Below are positions 44,344-56,300 of a stretch of DNA of 64,000 nt, piece after piece. Source of the DNA: Verrucomicrobiaceae bacterium (GTDB lineage Bacteria; Verrucomicrobiota; Verrucomicrobiia; Verrucomicrobiales; Verrucomicrobiaceae); assembly GCA_016713245.1 (NCBI GenBank), contig JADJPM010000004.1, forward strand, positions 2,418,001 through 2,482,000, written 5' to 3'. The translations under genes and the position numbers were made by a program. Below the pieces are notes generated by a model. It was not told where the DNA came from. It saw nothing but the letters and a program-made list of their open reading frames with translations, and did not search any database. The stretch's first letter is position 1. Each line of letters starts with the position of its first letter.

Positions 44344-46404
44344 TCAACGCACGGCTTTTGCCAGCCACATTTTTTCTTCGGCCATCAGAGCATCTGGGGG
44401 CGTTTTAGAGGCGAGTTGGGTGGCGTGATCGTGATCCCCCTTGATGGCGAGGAGGCCTGCGACGACGGCACGGGGGCCTCCTGGCAGGGAACGGATATCT
44501 TCAAGGGTGATGCGGCGGATTTCCCGGGCAAAGGCGGCATCTTGTTTCTTTTGGAGATAGATCATCGCCCACAATACCTGACGGCGAATGCGTAGCGTAG
44601 GGGCGGTGACTTCGGGGAGGGCGGTGAGGCGGGTGATGATGACGTCAGGCGGCTCGCCAGCGAGAAGAGCGAGGTAATCGGCTTCGAAGTGCTGAGACTC
44701 ACGGGCGGCCGGGTGGGCAGCGAGACGACGGGCGAGCGGGAGCAGGACTTGGAGCAGCGGGCTGTGCAGGCGGAGGGTGACAAGGGCCTTTTCGAGGTGC
44801 TGCAGCTGCAGGTGAGGCAGGAGGCGGGAATTTTGCGCGACTTTCTCGTAAAGAGTGGCGGCGAGATCGGGGTGGCCGAGGCGGAGAGCGGTGTCCGCGC
44901 AGCGGATGAGTGAACTAGGATCACTATCTCGGCTGCTAGCGTCGATGGCGGTTTGCAGCGGCTTGCGAGCGGCTTCGGGGTCGTTTTTATCGAGTTCGGC
45001 GGCGATGCAGGCTTCCCATAGCGAGAGGGCAATTCGGTCGAGGGCGAGTCCGGGGCCGCCGAGTAGATCGCGGGCCTTCTGCCAGCGGCCGAGGCGGGCG
45101 AGGGTCTCCAGGGAGAGATGCACCATTTCGAGGGCGAGGGGATGATTTTTCTGGGTGAGGGCGGCCTGGGCGATGGCGAGGGTGGTGGGTGGCGGAAGGC
45201 CTGTGGCTAGGGCGCTCGCGAAGGCCATGCGGGCGGGGGGCGGAAGACTGGAGGCACGGAGGGTTTCCTTTTCGATGAGGGCGTTCACTTCTGGTTCCGG
45301 GAGCAACTGCAGGAGACGGCTGAGTATCCGGTATCGGCTTTCGACAGCCCGTTCGTGCTTTTCGGCGCTGCTGAGCAGTTGCTCGCACTCGCCACGGGTG
45401 AGCGCCGCGTCGGTGCAGAGCAGTTGGAGCGCGGTGATGGCTCGGTCTCCGGTGGCGGTGCTGGCTGCGAGCAGTTGGGCACGTCCCCGCTGGTGCAGAA
45501 TGCCGTCGCCTTGGGAGTAGTCGAGCACGGCAAGTTTGAATCGGGCTTGGGGATCATCCGGTCGGGCTTCGAGGTGGCTGCGAAGCTGGTGGTTTGCGGT
45601 TTTGGCGTGGCCGGTATCGCTGAGGAGACGGGTTTCGACTTCGAGGACTTCCAGGGTTTGGCGGGCCTCTTCGCTCATGCGCTCGAGCCAGCCTTGGGCC
45701 GCGGTGGGGCGGCTGAGGAGTTGCTCGGCTCGGGCAAGCTGCAAGTAGTCAGCGTCGGTGGCCTGACGGGTGAGGACGATTTTTTGGAGGTTTTGGATGA
45801 TGCGCTCGGGGTGGCTGCCGACGGCCCAATCCCAACGGGTGATGGCGCGGAGGACGGGGGGGAGCTCGGGGCGGAGGCTTTGGGCTTCGGCCAGGAATTG
45901 GCCGGCTTGGGGCCAGTTCGCATCGTCCATGGCGCTTTGGGCCGCCTCAGCGGCGGTTTCGGCGCGGTATTTTTTCCAAGCGTTCCAAGAGAGGATGCCG
46001 ACTAAAAGCAAGCCGAGGACGGCGCTGCCGAGGAGGAGCATCCAGGGCCGCCCGGAAGCCCTTTGGGCGTTGAGATGGCGCTGGAGTTCTGCGCCGCTGA
46101 GGGGCGGTGTGTCGGCGATGGGAACGACAGGGCGGCGCTGGCGGATTTGAGGGCTTGCGGGGTGTAAAAGAGGCTTGGGGCCCAAAAAAGGCATGGGGGC
46201 CAAAAGGGGCGCGGGGGCCTCATCGGGCGTTTCGATGATCGTGAGCCCCGGGGACTGCTCAAAAACGCTGCCGGGTTCTGGCCCGTTTTCGGGCGCAGGG
46301 TCAGCCCGGGGTGTTTTTTCGGCCCAGAAGCGCAGTTTTTCCAGCCCTGGCAGGTGACTGAGGACGGGCTCAGTTCGCTGGGAGCGTGGAGGGCGGTCTG
46401 GCAT
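44344..46404 (-). CDS. Membrane-anchored TPR-like protein
   Basis: The 686 residues begin with a Pro-rich cytoplasmic region (1-120), have a transmembrane helix at 121-140 (WMLLLGSAVLGLLLVGILSW), then a long alpha-helical repeat region with tetratricopeptide-like spacing (AEAAQSAMDDANWPQAGQFLAEAQSLRP; ARAEQLLSRPTAAQGWLERM; MVHLSLETLARLGRWQKARDLL). No enzyme motif is seen. It is probably a scaffold or assembly factor; such proteins are frequent beside secretion or pilin clusters, but none is adjacent here. Confidence 0.75.
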   Translation of the reverse strand: MPDRPPRSQRTEPVLSHLPGLEKLRFWAEKTPRADPAPENGPEPGSVFEQSPGLTIIETPDEAPAPLLAPMPFLGPKPLLHPASPQIRQRRPVVPIADTPPLSGAELQRHLNAQRASGRPWMLLLGSAVLGLLLVGILSWNAWKKYRAETAAEAAQSAMDDANWPQAGQFLAEAQSLRPELPPVLRAITRWDWAVGSHPERIIQNLQKIVLTRQATDADYLQLARAEQLLSRPTAAQGWLERMSEEARQTLEVLEVETRLLSDTGHAKTANHQLRSHLEARPDDPQARFKLAVLDYSQGDGILHQRGRAQLLAASTATGDRAITALQLLCTDAALTRGECEQLLSSAEKHERAVESRYRILSRLLQLLPEPEVNALIEKETLRASSLPPPARMAFASALATGLPPPTTLAIAQAALTQKNHPLALEMVHLSLETLARLGRWQKARDLLGGPGLALDRIALSLWEACIAAELDKNDPEAARKPLQTAIDASSRDSDPSSLIRCADTALRLGHPDLAATLYEKVAQNSRLLPHLQLQHLEKALVTLRLHSPLLQVLLPLARRLAAHPAARESQHFEADYLALLAGEPPDVIITRLTALPEVTAPTLRIRRQVLWAMIYLQKKQDAAFAREIRRITLEDIRSLPGGPRAVVAGLLAIKGDHDHATQLASKTPPDALMAEEKMWLAKAVR

Positions 46405-46408
46405 GGGA

Positions 46409-46440
46409 GATTCCTGATTTTAGATTCCTGATTTCTGATT
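46409..46440. repeat. 14-base tandem repeat upstream of the TPR-like gene
   Basis: GATTCCTGATTTTA is present at 46409 and 46423 with one change, followed by a partial third copy. It lies just before the TPR-like gene's start on the opposite strand. The following 200 bases to 46642 show no gene or structure I can identify. Confidence 0.6.
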
Positions 46441-46642
46441 GGAGTTCCGAAGCCTGGATTTGGGTTGGTGAAATGATGGCCTACAGAAGACACGGAACAA
46501 ACGGAAAGTCAGGCCATGCCGCAAAGCAGGTTTCCCTCTCTGGTGAACTCGGCTTTCCCTGCGGTGAATCCGAAACGATCACAGAGGACGCGAAGGGGCT
46601 CAGTGATTTGGTCATAAAGAAAGAAGTGAGCCAAAGCTCATG

Positions 46643-47260
46643 CTACGGGGTGGTTCGGCGCTGCCTTTTGAAGAGCGCAGCACCGAGGCCGAGCATGAGG
46701 AGCATGGCCCGCGAGGGCTCCGGCACGGAGCTAAAGCCGGCGGTGATGCCGGTGCCGGGGCTGTTTTCATAGGCGTAGCTGAGGATGCTGCCGCCGCCGG
46801 TGTTGTTGAAGCTGACCTGCATCCAGCCGTAGTAGGTGTCGCTGGTGGGGCTGCTTTTCATCTGGAAGCCGATGTAGCCGGGTGTGTTGACCTGGAATTG
46901 GTTCCCACCCGGCCCCATGTGCGTGCTGCTGCCGCTGGCGGCGGGTGGGGCGTAGGTCTGGCTGCTGTCGATCATGCTGCCACCGGCGACGTTCACGATC
47001 TGGTCACTGCCAGTGATGATGGGGCAGAAAAGGCCGCTGCTGGCGACAAAGACGCCACCTTGGAAGGGATTGATCCACGGCGCGGTGTCGAAGGTGCCGG
47101 GCTGGGAGCCTGCGGTGAGCCCACTGGAGGGATTGAGATAGACGCCGCCGCTGTCGTAGGGGATGGGGGTGCTGCTGCTGACATAGATGATGGCGGCATC
47201 TGCGGTATGACGAATGGCGAATGTCAGAACGACGAAAGCGAGGAGGTGGCGTGCATTCAT
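46643..47260 (-). CDS. PEP-CTERM sorting-domain exported protein
   Basis: The signal peptide (NARHLLAFVVLTFAIRHTADA) is followed by a Gly/Ser-rich domain (VNTPGYIGFQMKSS, YYGWMQVSFNNTGGGSIL) and a PEP-CTERM tail (PEPSRAMLLMLGLGAALFKR). Its start is uncertain: the ATG used here begins the signal peptide, while an ATG 48 bases upstream (47308) overlaps the stop of the giant gene as ATGA and could be translationally coupled. It is probably co-transcribed with the giant gene. The haloperoxidase-like protein at 21249-22667 has a similar tail. Confidence 0.82.
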   Translation of the reverse strand: MNARHLLAFVVLTFAIRHTADAAIIYVSSSTPIPYDSGGVYLNPSSGLTAGSQPGTFDTAPWINPFQGGVFVASSGLFCPIITGSDQIVNVAGGSMIDSSQTYAPPAASGSSTHMGPGGNQFQVNTPGYIGFQMKSSPTSDTYYGWMQVSFNNTGGGSILSYAYENSPGTGITAGFSSVPEPSRAMLLMLGLGAALFKRQRRTTP

Positions 47261-47304
47261 GGCGGAGAGGATTGAGAAATCGAAAACGGAAAACAGGCAG
47301 CGTT

Positions 47305-50300
47305 TCATGGGGCTACATGGACGCGGATGCGGAAGAACTGCGCTTTCCGCCCATTCACGAAGGGCAGGTAGGGCACGGTGACCAGTTCGTAGTCGCCGCT
47401 CGTGGCGAGGACGGTGGGGATTGCGCTGCTGGGCTGCCAGACGTTGAGCAGGGCGCTGAATTCCGGGGTGTAGATGAGGCCAGCAGCGGCGTGGTCGCGG
47501 CGGCGGATGAAGACGGCTCGGTAGTCCAGGCTGTATTGCGTGGGCTCGATGCCGACGATGGGCTGGCCGGTGCGGACGAGGCCGCCGGTGGTGAAGGTGC
47601 CGGTGCGTTGCAGATCGCGGTTGTCACTGGCGGTGGGTTGCAGGCCGAAGGCAAATTCGAGCAGGTTCGCCACCCCGTCGAAGTCGGCGTCAAGCAGGTC
47701 GCTGCGGTTGCCTCCGGCATCGCTTTGGCCAAAGTAAGTCTGCCGCCAGGCTTCCACCGGGGTGCCGAATAGGCGGAGGGTGAGGGTGCTTGGCACACTC
47801 GTGTTCACGCCGCCGTTGGCGGTGCCGCCGTCGTCGGTGGCGATCAAGGCGAGCGTGGTGGTGCCGACGAGGCCGCTGGGGGTGTAGGTGAGGGCGAGGG
47901 TCACGGGGTTCACCGTGGGCTGCACGCTGAAGAGCGTGGGGTCGCTGGCGATGACTTGGTAAGTCAGGCCTTGCGTTTGGGCTTCGTCATCGCCGCCGCC
48001 GACTTCGGCGCTGAGCAGGCTGGGCACGGTGGCGGGGCCGGTGTTGGCGGCGGCGTTGTGCTCGGGGACGGTTGCCAGCGTGGGGCGGTCGTTCACGGGG
48101 CGGATGTCGATGAGGAGGTCTTCATACGTCGTGCCGATGCCGTCGTGGGCGGCGAGGAGGATGCGGGCGAGGCCGTTGGCGTTGGCTTTGGGCGTGAAGG
48201 TGAGGTCGAAGGTGCCGTCGCCCGCGTCGGTGACGCTGATGCCGGTATCGGCGATGAGGTCTTCGTCCTGGCTGATGAGTTCGTAGGTGATGGCGGGGCT
48301 GTCTTCATCGGTGAAGTAGAAGGTCAGGGGCGTGGTGGCGGTGTCTTCGTTGGTGGTGAGGTCGGTGGTGGTCAGTTCGATCAGCGGGGTGAGGTTTTGA
48401 TACTCGCTGGCTCCGGCATCAGGCAGGCCGTCCATGGGGAGGAAGTGCTGGTCGAGAAGGCTGGTGCTGGTGGTGGCGGCGTTGATGGCGGGGCTGAAGG
48501 CGGCCAGGGGCAGCACGGCTGGCTCACCATAGATGCTGAGGGCGGGCATCAGCAGCGGATCGCTGGTCAAACGGGTGCCGGTGACGGTGGCGGTGCCGCT
48601 GAGGGTGCGCAGGATGCTGGTGCCGGTGAGGGTGAGGTTGCCGGTCGTGCTCACATCGCTAGCGGCCTCGGTGGGGCAATAATTGCCAGCCAAGATACTG
48701 TCCTCGATCTGGCAGGTGCCGGTGTTGTGGATGGCTCCGCCGCTGGTGAGGGCGCTGTTGTGGGAGAAGGTGCAGTGCCGCAGCGTGAGCTGGCCTTCAT
48801 TGTGGATGGCACCGCCAGTCTCCGTGGCGGTGTTGTTGAGGAAGGTGCAGCGCTCCAGCGTGAGGATGCCCGTGGAGCTATTGAAGATGGCTCCGCCGTT
48901 CACGGCCTGGTTGTAGCTAAGGGTGCAGTTTTCGAGCACCAGCTCGCCGTGATTGATGATGGCCGCGCCATCGAGCATGAGACCGGTGCTGCCACCGCCG
49001 GTGAAGGTGGTGTTCACAAACTTGATGCGGCTGCCAGCGGCGATCTCGATCAGGCCCTGGTTGCCGGGGTAGCCTGCAATGGTGAAGCCGGAGCGGCTGC
49101 GGCTGGCATCGATCACTCGCCAGGCACTCGTGGTGGGCGGTGGCGCGTCGCTGGCGGCGGCAAAACGGGCCTGGGGCTGCGTTTCATCCTCATCAGCGGA
49201 TTCGGAGGCGGCTGCGGGGGGTGCGGGGAGAGCGGCCGTATCAAATGTGATGCGGACACTAGTCACGGACACGGCATTCGGCACAGCGATGTTGACCGTC
49301 GCAGTGGATGGAGGCGCAGGATTAGTCGGGCCATTCACCACGTCCTGCAATGATCCGGCACCGGTGGCAGCTCTGTTCGTCACGGCCAGGGCAGTTTTCA
49401 GGGTATAAGTCTTCTGGCTCACACCGTCCTGAGCGGTGACGACGATCAGGATGTCCTTGCTGGCAGCGCCTACGCCCGTGTTGCTGACGGTCACGGTGGC
49501 ATTGGCCTGGGCCAGGGTGGGCGTCACGGTGACGTTGGAGGTGCCTGCGTTCAGGCGCAGGGTGTAGTCCTTCACCTGTGGGTCAAAGGCGGGAGAGAGT
49601 TCACTGTTGGTCACGCCCAGACTGGCGAGATCGGCATTGGCGCTGGTGCTGCCGCCGGTGAGGGGGACGATCAGGGTGGCCTCGTCACTGTCATTGCTCT
49701 TGATCTCCAAGCTGGCGCTGCGGCTGCCACTGGCGCTGGGGGTGAAGGTGAGGGTGAAGGTGGCCTCACTGCCTGCCGCCACGCTGCTGGGCGCACTGGC
49801 GATGGCGAAGTCCGCCGCGTGATCTCCCGTCACCGTGATGCCGGAGATCGTCAGCGGGCCGGTGCCGGTGTTTTTCACCTTGATGGCCTTCGCCGGGCTG
49901 CTGCTTCCCACCCCCTGGCTGCCAAAGTCAAGCTCCGTCCCGGTCAGAGCGTAGATGTGAAACTTGCCCATCGCCACCTGCTGCACACTACGCAAGCTGC
50001 TGCCGCCGGTGGTTTTGTCATAGAGAACGTCGCCCCAGACGACGACGCTGCCATCCGCCTTCACGGCGGCCCTGTTGACATGCCCTGACGCGATGGCCTT
50101 CACAGCACCCAGCCCAGCAGGCACAGCAGCGCGGAGTTCATAGCCGAGGACAGTACCGTCGCTCTTCAGCACGAGGCTGTTGCCAGTGCCTGCAGCGATG
50201 CCGGTGACGCCCGTGAGCCCTCTGGGGATCTGCCCCAAGAAACTGTCTCCCCAGCCGATGACCGTGCCATCCTGCTTCAGTGCGAGACTGTGGGCGTCCC

Positions 50301-53300
50301 CTGCAGCGATGGCCTTCACGTCGGATTTTGCCGTATCGGGAACGGCGCTTTGTCTATATGTATTGAGTCCCCATGCGACGACTTTGCCTTCACTCGTCAG
50401 GGCAAGGGTGTGATACGCCCCAGCGGCGATGGCGGTGACGATCTTGCCGGTCAGTTCAGCGGGGATGCTGCACTGGCCACTGCGGTTATTTCCCCAGGCG
50501 AAGACACTGCCGTCTGTCTTCAGCACCACGATGTGAAAATCGCTTGTCGCCACAGCCTGCACTCCGCTCTGGGCCTCCAGTGGGATCGTGAGCACGTTCC
50601 CACTCCCCCAGACCCGCACACGGCCATCCGTCAGCACGGCCACGGTGTGCCTCGCCCCAACCGCTACGGCTTTGACGGCTGCGGGCAAGTCGGTGGGGGT
50701 ATTGAGCTGCCCATCAAAATTTTCCCCCCAGCCCGTGAGCTGCGGCTGCGCCAGCTCGCGGGCGGCAGGCTCAAACACAGCGATCTCCGGCGCACCGGCC
50801 AGGGTGGTGAAGGGGACCACGGGGGTGTAGGCGGTGCCGCCTGCATTGGTGGCAAAGGCCCGCAGGGCATACTCCGTGCCGGGGGTGAGGCCGGTGAGCG
50901 GGGCGCTGAGGGCATTCAGGCTGCCCTCCACGGCCACTTTCACCACGCTGGCTCCAAGGAGCTGCGGGTCGGCATTCGCCGTCTTCACGGCATAGAGGAA
51001 ACCACGCTCCGTGATGTCGCTGCCGCCTGCGTTGGTCACGCTGCTGGCGGCGCTGGCCTTGGTTTGCTCGATTTGCGTCACCGTGGTGGTCGTTAGGGCG
51101 GGGGGGGCCGTTGTGGCCGTGCCGGTGAGGGTGAAGTCCACCTGCGCTTCATCGCCATCATTGCTGATGAGGCGCAAAGTGACCGTTTTGGCCCCCAATG
51201 TGCCGGGTTTAAAGGTCAGGTTGAAAGTGGTGTGGAGGCCGTGCTGGCGCAGTTCCTGCGGTTTGGGATCACTGAGGGTGATTTCGCCAGTGTTTGGCCC
51301 GCTGAGGAGGCTCGGGGTGAAGGTGAGCGGCGCAAAGCCATCATTGGTGACGGTGAACTCCTTCGTGACCGATTGCCCGAGCGGCACATCCCCAAAATCC
51401 AGGCTAGCAGGTGGCGTGACGGTGATTTCCGGTGCTCCGGCGGTGAAGACGAGGTCGAAGAACTGCTCGGCGGTGGTGAGGGCGGCACCGCCGTTGATGC
51501 TGGCGTCATCGGTGAGCTTCACGCGGTAGCGGGCGGTGCCGGTGGTGCCGCTGGGGGTGAAGGTGAGGTTGCCGGTGGCGGGATCAATGGCGGGGCCGGC
51601 GCTGAGGCGGAAGGCTCCGCTGACGGGCGTGAAGGTGAAATTCAGCGACTGGGTGGCTCTGGAATCGCCATCGTCGATCCCGGTGGCCCAGCCGGGGATG
51701 ATCTGCGGGGCGACGGTGGCGGGGACGGTGGTGGTGGGGCGTGTCTGCGTTGCGTCTTTGACGATGGTGAAGCTGGGCATTTCATTCACGTCCGTCACGT
51801 TGATATGGATTTCGGCTTGATCTCCCCCGAGCGGAGAACCATCTTCTCCGACTTGTATATATACCACATATGTGGAGCCTCCATTGAAACCGGGAGGGAG
51901 ATCTTCGAAGTTCATCTTTTCTTTGAATTTGAGTTGATAGACCCCGAGTCCACTGACGGTAGTCGGTGTGAGAGTGAAATGTTCCACTTCGCCAAGACTA
52001 AAGTGCCTGATGGGTAAATTGTTGTCGATGCCGTAGGTTTCGCTGGTGACTACAAGGACTTCACTTTGGCCTTCAGGAATAGAACGCTCTATGCGTTGTG
52101 GCATGTCTTGTGTGGTGACAAACACAAATTCCTTCAACTTCAGCGGCTTGGTGATGGTGATGGTGAAGGTTTTTTCGGAGAAATTCACGCCGCCGTTGGC
52201 GGTGCCGCCGGTGTCCACGGCACGGACGGTGACGGTGGCATTGCCGGCATCGCGCCCGGGCAAGAATGTGAGGGTGCCATTGGGAGCGATGGCGGGCCGA
52301 ACGCTAAAGAGGCCGGGCTTGTCAGTGGTGACGGTGAAGCTGACGGTCTGGGTGCTTTCATCCGCCGGGCCGGGGCTGATGGCGGTGGCGAAATTCGCCT
52401 GCGTGAATGTGCCGCTGAGTGCCGCCACGTTCTGCCAGCGCGGGCCTTCGGAGGTGGAGAGTTGGCCACCAGCCGCTGCGAGTTTGTTGCCATCGGCGGA
52501 GGAGGTGATGGAATCTCCGCCAAAGCTTGAGGCTTGCTCGGTCCAGGTCACTCCCGAGTCGATGGAAGCGTGAACTTTGCCTCTATAAGCCGCCGCGAGC
52601 TTGTTGCCATCTGCGGAGGAGGTGATCGTTTCCCAAACATCGGAACTCGCCCGCGCCGTCCATGTGGCACCGGAGTCGGTGGAGGTGTAGATTTGGCCGT
52701 TAAATACTACCGCCGCGAGCTTGCTGCCATCGGCGGAGGAGGTGATGGACCGCCAATCGCGATCCGCGTCGGTCATGCGTGGCATCCAGGTCGCGCCGTA
52801 GTCGGTGGAGGTGTAGATGTGGCCTCCGTCGACCACCGCCGCGAGCTTGTTGCCAGCGGCGGAGGAGGTGATGAATTTCCATCTGCGGTTTGAATCCTGT
52901 GGGGTCCACGACACACCGGAGTCGGCGGAGGTGTAGATTTGGCCGCCATTGACCACCGCCGCGAGCTTGCTGCCATCGGCGGAGGAGGTGATGGATTGCC
53001 ATGAGCGAATGGATTCCCTAGCTGTCCAGCTTCTGCCGGAGTTGGTGGAGGTGTAGATTTGGCCACTTACCATTGCTGCCGCGAGCTTGCTGCCATCGGC
53101 GGAGGAGGTGATAGAGCTAAAATTATCCGAAGGGTTCTCTTTTTTCCACGACAGCCCTGAATCGTTAGATATCCAGATAGCTCCGTCGACTCGAACGGTT
53201 CCAAAAAAAGAACTCCTAGTCGTCGCCGCGAGCTTCGTGCCATCGGCGGAGGAGGTGATGGAAGTCCATTGGCGAGGCTGGTCTCGCGCCGTCCATGCAG

Positions 53301-56300
53301 GCTCGGCGGGCAAGGTGAAGGTGGGTGCGTCATTGACCGCATTCACCGTGACGGTGAAGGTGTTCGTGACGGTGGCGAATTCATCACTGGATGCCACGGT
53401 GATGGTGGAGGTGCCGCTTTGATTGGCGGCGGGAGTGAGCGTGACGGTGGCGGCAGCCGCAGCGTTCGCGTCGAAGGGGATGAGGGTGGGGTTGCTGGAG
53501 GCGGTGATTTTGTTAAGGATGGGACCGGGAGAACCGGTGAAGCCGGCCGGGCCGACGGCGAGGGTGCTGTCCTCATTCATCGTGACATCGGCAAAGGTGA
53601 CGGCGAGGGAGGAGATGGCAATGGTGAAGGTTTTCTCGGTGGCTGCGCCGCCGCTGTCCTGCGCCCGCACGGTGAGGGTGGACACGCCGGGGGCGCTGCC
53701 AGGGGTGAAGCTGAGGCTGCCATCGACCGCGAGGGTCGGCGGGACGGTGAAGAGGGTGGGATTGGTGATGGTAGGCAGGCTGAGGGTGACGGTCTGCCCG
53801 CTCTCATCCGCCGGGCCGGGGGAGATGGCGGAGACCACGCCTGCCTGGGTGTAGGCCCCGCTGCCGGGGAAGCGGGTGACATTGGCCGGCAGGGTGAAGC
53901 TGGGCGCATCGTTCACCGCGTTCACCGTGAGGATGAAGGTGCGAGACGTGGTGTGGTGCTCCGCCTGACCGTCAGTGACCGACACGGTGATCTCCGCCGT
54001 GCCGGAGAGATCCGCCGCCGGGGTGAGGGTGAGCGTGCGGCTAGCTCCGCTGCCGCCGAGGACGATGTTTTCCGCCGTCTGGGGGATAAGTGCTGTGTCA
54101 TCGACATGAACAGTGGCGGTGACGACCAGTGCAGCGACACTCTGCCCCGCATCCTGATCCGCCACGGTGAAGGCGATGGTCTTTGGCGTGTCTTCATTTG
54201 TGCTCTGAGGGCCGATGGCGGAGACGGTAGGCGCGTCATTATCATCCGTGATGGTGATGCTGAGGGCCACGCTGTCGCTGGCGGCGGGCGTGCCACTGTC
54301 GGTGGCGGTGACAATGACCTCGTAAATGCCGTCGCCATTCGCATCCGTCTTGGTCTCGAAGTCCGGGGTGCTACCCGTCTTGAAGGCGAGCTGGTAGGTG
54401 CCTGCGGGGGAAGTGAGGGCGATGAGCTGGAACATCCCCGCATCTGCCCCGCTGAGCGCCCAAGTATGGGTCTGGCCGCTATCCGCATCCGTGACGCCGA
54501 TGACGGGTATGGCGACGGCGGTGTTTTCCGCAAGGTTGAAGCTCTCCATGGCGGCGAACGGCCCAGTGCTCACTAGGACGGGGGCGGTGTTGGCCGGGGC
54601 GATGAAGGTGAGATCGAAGGTCTGTTCGGCGGTGGTGAGGGCTGGGGAGCCGTTGATGGTAGCGTCATCGGTCAGGGTGACTGCGTAGCGGGCGGTGCCG
54701 GCGATGCCGCTGGGGGTGAAGCTGAGGTTCCCTGTGGCGGGATCGATGGCGGGGGGGACGCTGAGGAGATTTTCTCCACTGATCGCTCGGAAGGTGAAGG
54801 TCAGCGCCTGGGTGGCGGCGGCATCGCCATCGCTGATCCCGGTGGCCCAGCCGGGGATGATGCGTGGGGAGACGGTGGCGGGGACGTCGGTGAGGTCCGC
54901 GCCCTTGGTGAAGCTGGGCATGAGATTCACGTCCTGATCGGTGAGGCGGATTCGGGCGGTAGCCATGCCATTGACTGAGGCGGCTGAACCGACAGACAGG
55001 GTGAAATCATAGACGCGGCCACCAGCGAAGCTCGGGACAGTCTTGAACTCCAAAATGCCCGTCACAGGATCCAACTGGAACAAGGCCGCATCCGGGCCAG
55101 AAAGCACCAGCGGGATGCCACTTGGATTGTCAAAGAGCGCGGCACGGAAAACACCGACAAAGGTCTCTCCTGCCGCGATGCGCCGGTATTGCTCGGAGGG
55201 CGAGTCATTAAAAGTGAAGAGGAACAGCTCTCTTATCTTCAGTCGCTTGATGACCTGGATGGGGAAGCTCTGCGGTGTGGTGGCTGCGCCGCCACCGTAG
55301 ATGGCGGAGCCCGTGACGGTGGCCGTGCCTGCGGCCTGACCGGCGGTGAGGGTGAGGGTGCCATCCGGCGCGATGGCGGGCTGCACGGTGAAGAGGGCTG
55401 GGTTGTTGTTCGTGACCGTGTAGCTGACGACGCCGGTGCTGGCCTCCGCCGTGGTGAAATTCGCCACCGTGAAGGCTCTGCCTGCCGCCACTTCTGGCAA
55501 GCCACTGCCTTCGGAGGTGTAGATTTGGCCGCCATCATTCACCGCCGCGAGCTTGCTGCCATCGGCGGAGGAGGTGATGGAACGCCAACCGCGATTCGAT
55601 TCCCGCGCCGTCCAGGTCACACCGGAGTCGGTGGAGGTGTAGATTTGGCCGCCAAAGACCACCGCCGCGAGCTTGCTGCCATTGGCGGAGGAGGTGATGG
55701 AAAACCAATTGCGATCCGATTCCCGCGCCGTCCAGGTCACACCGGAGTCGGTGGAGGTGTAGATTTGGCCGCCAAAGACCACCGCCGCGAGCTTGCTGCC
55801 ATCGGCGGAGGAGGTGATGGAAAACCAATTGCGATCCGATTCCCGCGCTGTCCAGGTCACACCGGAGTCGGTGGAGGTGTAGATTTGACCGTCATCGACC
55901 ACCGCCGCGAGCTTGCTGCCATCAGCGGAGGACGTGATAGACGTCCAAGCGCGAGCTGAGTCCCGTGCCGTCCAGGTCACGCCGGAGTCGGTGGAGGTGT
56001 AGATTTGGCCTGGTACGCCCGGGTCACCGGCTGCTACGGCAGGTCTACTGATCACTGCGGCAAGCTTGCTGCCATCGGCAGAGGAGGTGATGGAAGACCA
56101 CGAGCGATCCGATTCCCGCGCCGTCCAGGTCACGCCGGAGTCGGTGGAGGTGTAGATTTGGCCGCCATCATTCACCGCCGCGAGCTTGCTGCCATCGGCG
56201 GAGGAGGTGATGGCCAGCCAATCGCGATTCGATTCCCGCGCCATCCAGGTCACGCCGGAGTCGGTGGAGGTGTAGATTTGGCCGCCATAGACCACTGCAG

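Noticed and set aside
47956..49353. Rightward 465-codon frame opposite the giant gene
   Set aside because: Gly/Ala/Val-rich shadow of repetitive beta-helix and Ig-like coding sequence.
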